Of a DNA stretch of 9,263 nucleotides, positions 1 to 4,973 are shown in pieces. Positions within the stretch are counted from its first letter, which is position 1, and each line of letters starts with the position of its first letter. Where the stretch lies: assembly GCA_002395405.1 (NCBI GenBank), contig DGWX01000064.1:1-9263 (forward strand). The letters run 5' to 3'. This DNA comes from Christensenella sp. UBA4247 (GTDB lineage: Bacteria; Bacillota; Clostridia; Christensenellales; CAG-1252). A program made the position numbers and the translations under genes. Under the pieces are notes generated by a model. It ran no database searches. It saw only the letters and a list, made by a program, of their open reading frames with translations, and was not told the DNA's origin.

Positions 1-225
1 CATACCGACCTCGCTGCACTCACCTTCGAAGTTGCTCTTCAAACCGTCGTAAATATCTTTGGGAACGTTTTTGCCGATCCCGACGACGTGCTCCGCCGCC
101 CAAGTCAAAGCTTCTTCTTCCTGTTTGTTAAACTTACTGCCCGGAAGTTTGCAAACGGGGCAAAACTCCGGAGCGCTGTCTCCTTCGTGTACATAGCCGC
201 ATACGGGACAAATCCATTTAGCCAT
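1..225 (-). CDS. Reverse rubrerythrin / NADH peroxidase, N-terminal part (gene runs off left edge)
   Basis: Only the first 75 codons are present; the 3' end lies outside the window. The start ATG (223-225) follows an AAAGGAG ribosome binding site at about 234-240. Residues 1-25 form a compact rubredoxin-type iron site with two CPVC knuckles (C6/C9 and C22/C25) around GYVHEGD. Next comes a stretch typical of the four-helix diiron domain of clostridial reverse rubrerythrins (WAAEHVVGIGK, then GLKSNFEGECSEVGM). In reverse rubrerythrins the rubredoxin domain precedes the diiron domain, as here; in classical rubrerythrin it follows. The family is cytoplasmic and reduces hydrogen peroxide (and, via redox partners, oxygen) using NADH-derived electrons, protecting anaerobes from air. 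It has its own promoter and a folded leader. Family assignment is strong; physiological substrate and electron donor are inferred from relatives. Confidence 0.9.
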   Translation of the reverse strand, partial: MAKWICPVCGYVHEGDSAPEFCPVCKLPGSKFNKQEEEALTWAAEHVVGIGKNVPKDIYDGLKSNFEGECSEVGM

Positions 226-254
226 AATTGTATCTCCTTTTTTTTATTTCATTA

Positions 255-300
255 TGCGCATCAGCCGGGGCGAAGCACCCTTCGGGGCAGCTCATACGCA
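255..300 (-). promoter_or_regulatory. Folded 5' leader of the reverse rubrerythrin gene
   Basis: On the minus strand the two 11-nt arms at 290-300 and 255-265 pair with ten matches (one G-U wobble) and a single G-G mismatch. Inside, CGAAG (280-284) pairs perfectly with CTTCG (271-275) around a GGTG loop, leaving a 5x5 internal loop. The structure sits between the predicted start of transcription (about 302) and the ribosome binding site. It has no U tract, so it is not a terminator. It may stabilise the mRNA or sense something; I do not recognise it as a known riboswitch class. Confidence 0.6.
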
Positions 301-308
301 CAGTTATA

Positions 309-337
309 ATTATACTATAAAAGCGGCTTTCCGTCAA
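309..337 (-). promoter_or_regulatory. Sigma-A type promoter of the reverse rubrerythrin gene
   Basis: The minus strand reads TTGACG (332-337), a 17-nt spacer, then TATAAT (309-314). Transcription should start near 302, giving a leader of about 77 nt. The -35 box lies mostly in the loop of the preceding gene's terminator and the spacer covers that terminator's 3' arm and U tract. Confidence 0.8.
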
Positions 338-350
338 CAGGGAAAACCGC
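319..350 (-). terminator. Intrinsic terminator of the EEP-family gene
   Basis: The minus-strand arms GCGGTTTTCC (341-350) and GGAAAGCCGC (323-332) form a 10-bp stem with one G-U pair and an 8-nt loop, followed by TTTT (319-322). It begins 33 nt after the stop codon of the gene ending at 383. The short U tract makes it moderate rather than strong. It overlaps the next promoter. Confidence 0.7.
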
Positions 351-382
351 CTTTCATTTTGTTTTCAAGAGTCCGGTTTCTA

Positions 383-1327
383 TCAAAAAGATACTTTCGC
401 GTAGATCGGGAAGTGATCGGACGGATACACGCCGTTATACACCTTATCGATCTTACCGACTTCATATACCGTCGCGCTTTCGGGCAGATAAATATAATCC
501 AAAGGAAGGGGCATTTCGTCCTCGTCCTTGCTGCCGTAACCGTTATACGTATCTCCGTAATAAACGCCTCCGTTAAAGTCCTGGCTGTCTTTCAAGATCG
601 CTTCCAGGCTCGCGAGAGAGCGATCGCCCCAGTCCGTTCCTTTTGCCGAATTCAAATCTCCGATCACGACGCACTTTCCTTCCGTTTGCTTTACCCTATC
701 CGCAACCACTTGAAGCTGCTTGATGCGCGCTTCGTCGTGGCTCCAATCGGGGTGCGTATTGAATACCGTCAGAATTTCGCCGTTTTTGTCCTGCAATTTC
801 GCAAAAGTACAAATGCGGTACTGCGTACAATCCCATCCGAGACTCATTTTGTCCGGCGTTTCGGAAAGCCAAAACGTGCCGCTATCCAAGAGAGTGAATC
901 TGTTTTTATTATAGAAAATCGGGCATGATTCGCTGCGACTTCCCTTTTTATCGCGATAACAAACGACGCTGCCGTAGCCTTTCAAATGCTTGCAAAGGAA
1001 CTTGTATTGCCCGGGCTGGACTTCCTGACAGCCGAGAATATCGGGCTCAACGAGTTCGATATTCGCGAGATAATACTTTGCGCGCCTGTACCAGCGGTGA
1101 TCGCCCGTATCGAGCTTGCTCGTTGAAAGGAGTTTTTCTCTCCTACGCGCATTCGAAGACATGATCGTTATAGGATCTCCGTCTTGATAAGCGGGAGCGG
1201 AAACGATAGTTTTGATTTTTAAATAATCAAAATAACCGATCGAACGCATCGAAAGCAAAACGGCTGCGCCGATCACGACGATGCCCAGCAAAATATACCC
1301 TATCAAACTGACGATTAGTTTTTTCAT
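383..1327 (-). CDS. Membrane-anchored endonuclease/exonuclease/phosphatase (EEP) family hydrolase
   Basis: 314 residues. The ATG at 1325-1327 is chosen because GAGG lies 6 nt upstream; an in-frame TTG four codons earlier has no spaced binding site. Residues 4-26 are one hydrophobic segment that should act as an uncleaved signal anchor, placing the catalytic domain outside the membrane. The rest is the EEP metal-dependent phosphoesterase fold (DNase I, sphingomyelinase and inositol phosphatase superfamily). The expected motifs are in order: SSNAR (N59), CQEV (E102), NTHPD (H192), GDLNS (D224, N226), LDYIY (D277) and SDHFP (D304, H305), so catalysis looks intact. The substrate (nucleic acid, phospholipid or other phosphodiester) cannot be told from sequence. 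It is a single-gene transcript with its own promoter and terminator. Family call is firm; specificity is unknown. Confidence 0.88.
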   Translation of the reverse strand: MKKLIVSLIGYILLGIVVIGAAVLLSMRSIGYFDYLKIKTIVSAPAYQDGDPITIMSSNARRREKLLSTSKLDTGDHRWYRRAKYYLANIELVEPDILGCQEVQPGQYKFLCKHLKGYGSVVCYRDKKGSRSESCPIFYNKNRFTLLDSGTFWLSETPDKMSLGWDCTQYRICTFAKLQDKNGEILTVFNTHPDWSHDEARIKQLQVVADRVKQTEGKCVVIGDLNSAKGTDWGDRSLASLEAILKDSQDFNGGVYYGDTYNGYGSKDEDEMPLPLDYIYLPESATVYEVGKIDKVYNGVYPSDHFPIYAKVSF

Positions 1328-1344
1328 TTTATACCTCAACTCCG

Positions 1345-1374
1345 ATTATACTCTTTTCGGGGCTCGCAAGTCAA
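1345..1374 (-). promoter_or_regulatory. Promoter of the EEP-family gene
   Basis: The minus strand carries TTGACT (1369-1374), an 18-nt spacer and a perfect TATAAT (1345-1350). Transcription would begin about 1338-1339, only about 11-12 nt before the ATG, so the binding site GAGG (1334-1337) lies at the very 5' end of the mRNA. Confidence 0.75.
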
Positions 1375-1414
1375 CTTTTCCATTGCTTGGAGGGAAAAGC
1401 GATCGGACTCCCTT

Positions 1415-2143
1415 TTAGCTTAACAATTTTTCCGCGATCTTGCGATTGCGTTTTTTATTCAATTCAAAATCCACAAACTTTACGAAATCTTCCTTGGAAA
1501 GCCAAAGATCGAGAATTTGTTCGTGAGAAACGGTAGATAAGATGGTCTCGCCTCCCGCTTTTACTTCGAGATCTTCATAATAGAGAGGCGTTTCGCCGAG
1601 ATAGAAAGCGCCGTAATCCATTTGTTCGTCCGGATCGGAACCGAGGGAAGAATCAAGAAGCGCGTCCTTTCTTTCGCGCGTAAGCGCAAACGAACATTCC
1701 TCGTGCAGTTCGTTCGAATACCCGAATGTAACGCGCGGCGACAGGCTGTTATGAAACGCCGCGTCGTTTTTCGAAAGATAGGCGTAATCAACGGTCACGG
1801 AATAACTCTTGCGAAGATGCTCTTTTACTTCTTCTTCTTGCTTGATCAAAGATGCGACGTACTTCGCGTAACTATCCTCCGTAACCTCGCCGAGATAATC
1901 GCGAAGAGAGGAAGAAACGGTCTTCGGATCGAAGTTCTTAACGCTATCCACATACGCCTTTTCCCGTTTCGAAATTTCTTTTTCCTTTTCCTTAAAAGCG
2001 TTTTCGAGAAGCGCGCCGTCCAGCGGGCGCAACAGACAATTCGTTCGGATCTTCGCTTCATCTCCGATCTCGATGGCAAAGCGCATCACGGTTGCGCGCT
2101 CTTCCGCCGTTAAACTGCCGACGAACATCACGTTTCTTTTCAT
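1415..2143 (-). CDS. Hypothetical protein, 242 residues
   Basis: I do not recognise this protein. The start is the ATG at 2141-2143, preceded by a good AAAGGAG site at about 2149-2155; longer in-frame starts upstream cross the promoter and are rejected. It is soluble: no signal peptide or membrane segment is seen. Residues about 45-70 are rich in Lys and Glu (FKEKEKEISKREK) and probably helical or coiled coil. A second charged stretch lies near 100-112 (IKQEEEVKEHLRK), and the C-terminus is basic (ELNKKRNRK). The N-terminus MKRNVMFVGSLT resembles a beta strand followed by a helix but has no nucleotide-binding loop. The middle (ETPLYYEDLEVKAGGE) suggests beta structure, and YSNELHEECSFAL holds its most distinctive Cys/His residues. 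Codon use matches the neighbours. It is transcribed alone from a promoter divergent from HU. Coding status is well supported by binding site, promoter and length; function is unknown. Confidence 0.8.
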   Translation of the reverse strand: MKRNVMFVGSLTAEERATVMRFAIEIGDEAKIRTNCLLRPLDGALLENAFKEKEKEISKREKAYVDSVKNFDPKTVSSSLRDYLGEVTEDSYAKYVASLIKQEEEVKEHLRKSYSVTVDYAYLSKNDAAFHNSLSPRVTFGYSNELHEECSFALTRERKDALLDSSLGSDPDEQMDYGAFYLGETPLYYEDLEVKAGGETILSTVSHEQILDLWLSKEDFVKFVDFELNKKRNRKIAEKLLS

Positions 2144-2197
2144 ACAATCTCCTTTTTGAAAGCCGATCCACAAGCCTTTTCGGTTCGTTTTGTTTTT

Positions 2198-2226
2198 ATT
2201 ATAAAACGATACAGCGTAAAAGACAA
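2198..2226 (-). promoter_or_regulatory. Promoter of the hypothetical gene (divergent from HU)
   Basis: The minus strand has TTGTCT (2221-2226), a 17-nt spacer and a perfect TATAAT (2198-2203). Predicted leader is about 48 nt. Its -35 box is 21 bp from that of the HU promoter on the other strand. Confidence 0.75.
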
Positions 2227-2247
2227 CGCTTTTGAAAAAGTCGGGTA

Positions 2248-2276
2248 TTGACACATCGCCTCTCATATGGTAAAAT
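2248..2276 (+). promoter_or_regulatory. Promoter of the HU gene
   Basis: A perfect TTGACA (2248-2253), a 17-nt spacer and TAAAAT (2271-2276), with TG one base before the -10 (extended -10). Transcription should start near 2283. This is a strong promoter, as expected for an abundant chromatin protein. Confidence 0.85.
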
Positions 2277-2313
2277 AATTATAACATAAAAAACCTTATG
2301 GAGGTATTTTCAA

Positions 2314-2589
2314 ATGACGAAAAACGAATTAGTGAAAGCGATCGCCGCAAAAGCGGAACTTACGAACGCGCAATCCGCAAAAGCATTAGACGCATTCATC
2401 GAAGCGGTTACGGAAGCATTGAAGAGCGGCGACAAAGTTGCCATCGTCGGTTTCGGCTCCTTTGAAGTGAAAGACGTTCCCGCAAAAGAAGGCATCAATC
2501 CCGCCACAGGCGACAAGATCCAAATTGCGGCGAGCAAAAAGCCCGTCTTGAAATTCGGCAAAGCGTTCAAGGACGGATTCAACGCGTAA
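2314..2589 (+). CDS. hup: HU-family DNA-binding protein
   Basis: 91 residues, the usual length of HU. The start has GGAGG at 2300-2304, 9 nt before the ATG. Residues 1-45 are the two-helix dimerisation body; GFGSFEV (46-52) is the family signature at the start of the beta saddle. The flexible DNA-binding arm follows, with NPATG (62-66) carrying the proline that intercalates into bent DNA, then PVLKFGKAFKDGFNA as the closing strand and helix. HU dimers bind and bend DNA without strong sequence preference, compacting the nucleoid and helping replication, repair and transcription. It is the only plus-strand gene here, in its own transcription unit with a strong promoter and terminator. No insertion or truncation is seen. 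IHF-like specificity is unlikely to apply in this lineage. Confidence 0.96.
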   Translation: MTKNELVKAIAAKAELTNAQSAKALDAFIEAVTEALKSGDKVAIVGFGSFEVKDVPAKEGINPATGDKIQIAASKKPVLKFGKAFKDGFNA

Positions 2590-2603
2590 CGATTCGAATA
2601 CTT

Positions 2604-2640
2604 AAAAAAAACGGTCGGCTGAAAGTGCCGACCTTTTTTT
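2604..2640. terminator. Bidirectional intrinsic terminator between hup and pyrR
   Basis: GGTCGGC (2613-2619) pairs perfectly with GCCGACC (2627-2633) around a 7-nt loop. On the plus strand it is followed by seven T (2634-2640), ending hup. On the minus strand it is followed by G and then eight T (complement of 2604-2611), ending the mrp-pyrR transcript. One hairpin serves both convergent units. Confidence 0.9.
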
Positions 2641-2653
2641 GTTTTCCTTGCCT

Positions 2654-3196
2654 TTATTCTTCCGTTGACGTAATATAGACGCCCGAATCGCCGTCCGTTT
2701 CGGGGAAAGCGACCGAAATCATTTCTTTCAGAGAGGTAGGAATGTTTTTGCCCACGTAATCCGCGCGGATCGGCAACTCGCGATGTCCTCTGTCCACGAT
2801 AACGGCAAGCTGGATCGTGCGCGGACGACCGGTATGCAGGATCGCCTCGATCGCGGCGCGAACGGTACGCCCCGTAAAAAGGACGTCGTCCAGCAAAATA
2901 ACGTTCTTATTATATATATCGCAAGGAATATGCGAGCTTTTGACGGAAGCCGACGGGGAGATCTCGGTCAGATCGTCTCGATAAAGGGTAATATCCAGCG
3001 ATCCACAGGGAACCTCCTTCCCTTCGATCTTAAAAATATTCTCCTTAATTCGCTCCGCCATCGGAACGCCGCGCGTCTTAATACCGAGAAGGACGAGGTC
3101 GTCCGTCCCCTTATTCTTTTCGAGGATCTCGTGCGAAATGCGAAGCAACGCGCGATTGAGACTCATTTCGTCCATTATGACGGCTTTCCGCTTCAT
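2654..3196 (-). CDS. pyrR: Bifunctional pyrimidine operon regulator / uracil phosphoribosyltransferase PyrR
   Basis: 180 residues, as in Bacillus PyrR. The start overlaps the stop of mrp by 4 bp (ATGA), with CGGAG 8 nt upstream. Motifs: KAVIMDE at the N-terminus, GIKTRG (38-43), DITLYRDDL (68-76), the PRPP-binding loop ILLDDVLFTGRT (100-111), and DRGHRELPIRADYVGKNIP (135-153), nearly identical to Bacillus. PyrR binds an RNA stem in pyr mRNA leaders when UMP or UTP is high and thereby favours the terminator; it also has weak uracil phosphoribosyltransferase activity. Only the last 20 residues are unusual (ending TDGDSGVYITSTEE). It is paired with mrp rather than with de novo pyr genes; a candidate target is the uraA leader at 6581-6680. 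Identity is very secure; the target is inferred. Confidence 0.95.
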   Translation of the reverse strand: MKRKAVIMDEMSLNRALLRISHEILEKNKGTDDLVLLGIKTRGVPMAERIKENIFKIEGKEVPCGSLDITLYRDDLTEISPSASVKSSHIPCDIYNKNVILLDDVLFTGRTVRAAIEAILHTGRPRTIQLAVIVDRGHRELPIRADYVGKNIPTSLKEMISVAFPETDGDSGVYITSTEE

Positions 3197-4008
3197 AAGA
3201 GTTTCTCCGCTTCATCCGCCAGCGAGGAAAGGAAATTTTCCTCTACAAGCTCGATCTTTCCGCCGTCCGACAGCGCTGTGATCGCAGGATCGAGGGGAAG
3301 CTCTTCCACGATCTTTCCCGTTTCTTTCGCGATCTTCTGCGTTTTGGGATCTCCGAAAATGCGGTGTTTCTCCCCGCAATTCGGGCATTTGAAATACGCC
3401 ATATTTTCCACGAAACCGAGAACGGGGATCTTCAAAAGTTCCGCCATCTTTACCGCCTTTTGTACGATCATCTCCACGAGGTCCTGCGGCGTCGTAACGA
3501 CGATCACGCCCGACAAAGGAAGAGATTGCATAACGGTAAGAGGGACGTCGCCCGTGCCGGGAGGCATATCCACGAACATAAAGTCCACGTCTTTCCAAAT
3601 AACCTGCGTCCAAAAGTTTTTGACCATGCCCGCGATCACGGGGCCGCGCCAAACGACGGGATCGGTTTCGTTTTCAAGCAAAAGGTTTACGCTCATGATC
3701 TGCGTTCCGAAGGCGCTTTCAAGGGGCAAAATGCCGCTTTCGTCTCCGTAAGCGCGCCCTTTTACGCCAAACGCGCGCGGGATCGACGGACCCGTTACGT
3801 CCGCGTCAAGGATCGCGACGCGATACCCTCTTCTTTGCATGGCGACCGCCATAAGAGAAGTTACGAGCGATTTACCTACGCCGCCCTTTCCGCTGATCAC
3901 GCCGATCACTTTTTTAACTTTGGACAGTTCGTGCAGTCTTTCTTTTTCGATTCCGTTTCTTTCGCTGCAATTCTCGCCGCACGATCCGCAATTATGATCA
4001 CAAGCCAT
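3193..4008 (-). CDS. mrp: Mrp/NBP35-family Fe-S cluster carrier ATPase
   Basis: 271 residues. The start follows AGAGGTGA, ending 4 nt before the ATG. The N-terminus is a Cys-rich segment (C3, C7, C10, C14) as in NBP35-like members. Then come the deviant Walker A GKGGVGKS (40-47) of the MinD/ArsA/NifH class, switch I DADVTGPSIP (68-77), VDMPPGTGD (146-154), and a CPNC pair (208-211) that in this family bridges a [4Fe-4S] cluster at the dimer interface. The domain of unknown function DUF59 that precedes Mrp in proteobacteria is absent, as in many clostridial Mrp proteins. It probably assembles or carries Fe-S clusters to client enzymes in the cytosol. It is the first gene of a two-gene operon with pyrR, from its own promoter; no biochemical link to pyrimidine control is obvious. 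Family call is secure; client proteins are unknown. Confidence 0.93.
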   Translation of the reverse strand: MACDHNCGSCGENCSERNGIEKERLHELSKVKKVIGVISGKGGVGKSLVTSLMAVAMQRRGYRVAILDADVTGPSIPRAFGVKGRAYGDESGILPLESAFGTQIMSVNLLLENETDPVVWRGPVIAGMVKNFWTQVIWKDVDFMFVDMPPGTGDVPLTVMQSLPLSGVIVVTTPQDLVEMIVQKAVKMAELLKIPVLGFVENMAYFKCPNCGEKHRIFGDPKTQKIAKETGKIVEELPLDPAITALSDGGKIELVEENFLSSLADEAEKLL

Positions 4009-4038
4009 ACCGTCACCTCTAACGTTTGTGTTATATAG

Positions 4039-4067
4039 ATAGTATCACACGAAAATGCAAAAGTCAA
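4039..4067 (-). promoter_or_regulatory. Promoter of the mrp-pyrR operon
   Basis: The minus strand reads TTGACT (4062-4067), a 17-nt spacer and TACTAT (4039-4044), with TG one base before the -10 (extended -10). Transcription would start near 4032, giving a leader of about 24 nt, too short for an attenuator. So pyrR itself does not appear to be autoregulated by a PyrR-type leader. Confidence 0.75.
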
Positions 4068-4180
4068 CCGAGGACAGAGCGCTTTCTTCTGCCTTCAAAG
4101 CCGGAGACTTCTCGCTTTTATATCTCAGTGCATTCTTCGATCGGCGCCGTTCCGAGAAAAGAAGGAGCAAGGCGATCGGA

Positions 4181-4224
4181 AAGAAAAAAGCGACGAATAC
4201 GCGCTATCATAGTGCGCTCGCCGC
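4181..4224 (-). terminator. Probable intrinsic terminator of the uraA-upp operon
   Basis: On the minus strand GCGGCGA (4218-4224) pairs with TCGTCGC (4190-4196), including one G-U pair, and inner GCGC arms can extend the structure. It is followed by six T (4184-4189), then C and TT. It lies 41 nt after the upp stop. The rest of this gap (4068-4180) shows nothing convincing. Confidence 0.65.
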
Positions 4225-4265
4225 CTTTTGTTTGAAAGAGATGACGTATCGCTTTTCTTTTCCGA

Positions 4266-4904
4266 TTATTTCGTTCCGAAAAGACGATCGCCCGCGTCGC
4301 CGAGACCCGGAAGAATATATCCGTTTTCGTTCAGCTGCCTATCCACGGTCGCCACATAAATTTGAACGTCGGGATGGGCTTTCGCAAGAGTCTCCACGCC
4401 GATCGGCGCCGCGATAATGGACATTTGCTTGATCCTTTTGCAACCGCGCGCTTTCAGCATATTGATCGCAGCTACGGCGCTGCCGCCCGTAGCGAGCATC
4501 GGATCGAGAACGATAACCGTTTTATTCTCGATTCCTTCGGGCAGCTTGCAATAATATTCGCAAGGTTCCAGCGTTTCTTCGTTTCTGTAAAGGCCGATGT
4601 GCCCGACTTTCGCGGTCGGGAGCAAAGTATGGATCCCGTTTACCATTCCGAGTCCGGCGCGAAGGACGGGGACGACGACCACGCTCTTTTCCTGTACGAC
4701 CGTTTGACGGGTAAGTTCAAGCGGGGTTTGAACGTCGATCTCGGTGGTCGGGATATCTTTCAAACTTTCGAACGCCATTAAGGTGGTGATCTCTTCCACG
4801 AGCTCGCGGAACTCTTTCATTCCCGTCGCTTCGTTTCTGAGGATCGCGATTTTGTGATTGATCAAGGGGTGATTGAAAACCGTTACGTTTTTCGGAAATT
4901 GCAT
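4266..4904 (-). CDS. upp: Uracil phosphoribosyltransferase
   Basis: 212 residues, the normal length. The ATG at 4902-4904 has AAGGAG 6 nt upstream; an in-frame ATG 15 codons earlier would add a non-homologous tail encoded by an intercistronic hairpin and is rejected. Motifs: the N-terminal NHPLINHKIAILRN segment, PVLRAGLGM (79-87), the PRPP-binding loop VIVLDPMLATGGS (130-142) and the C-terminal uracil-binding YILPGLGDAGDR (196-207). The enzyme joins uracil to PRPP to make UMP and pyrophosphate in the cytosol, the main uracil salvage step. It is the second gene of an operon with the uracil permease (69-nt gap), so uptake and capture are expressed together, probably under the same leader control. 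No missing residue or unusual base use is seen. Confidence 0.96.
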   Translation of the reverse strand: MQFPKNVTVFNHPLINHKIAILRNEATGMKEFRELVEEITTLMAFESLKDIPTTEIDVQTPLELTRQTVVQEKSVVVVPVLRAGLGMVNGIHTLLPTAKVGHIGLYRNEETLEPCEYYCKLPEGIENKTVIVLDPMLATGGSAVAAINMLKARGCKRIKQMSIIAAPIGVETLAKAHPDVQIYVATVDRQLNENGYILPGLGDAGDRLFGTK

Positions 4905-4927
4905 TGTTTTCTCCTTTATACGGCAGT

Positions 4928-4949
4928 ATGGGAGACCGAAGTCTCCCAT
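4928..4949 (-). other. Intercistronic UUCG-capped hairpin between uraA and upp
   Basis: In the minus-strand transcript a perfect 9-bp stem (arms 4941-4949 and 4928-4936) closes on a C-UUCG-G tetraloop, one of the most stable RNA loops. It ends 11 nt before the AAGGAG of upp. There is no U tract on the sense side, so it is not a classical terminator for the operon; on the plus strand it is followed by a T-rich run and could stop antisense transcripts. Confidence 0.75.
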
Positions 4950-4973
4950 TTTGCTTTTTGTATTTTTTTATCG

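Noticed and set aside
2144..2266. Extended N-terminus (41 codons) of the hypothetical protein
   Set aside because: It runs back through a consensus promoter and past a well-placed AAAGGAG before the ATG at 2143.
4118..4210. A 30-codon minus-strand open frame (start MIARIRRFF) between upp and mrp
   Set aside because: It starts inside the upp terminator hairpin, has no convincing ribosome binding site, and shows no recognisable protein pattern.
4905..4949. Longer upp start at 4949 adding 15 residues
   Set aside because: It would place the start codon in the stem of the UUCG hairpin, has no ribosome binding site, and adds residues absent from the usual upp N-terminus; the ATG at 4904 has a proper site.
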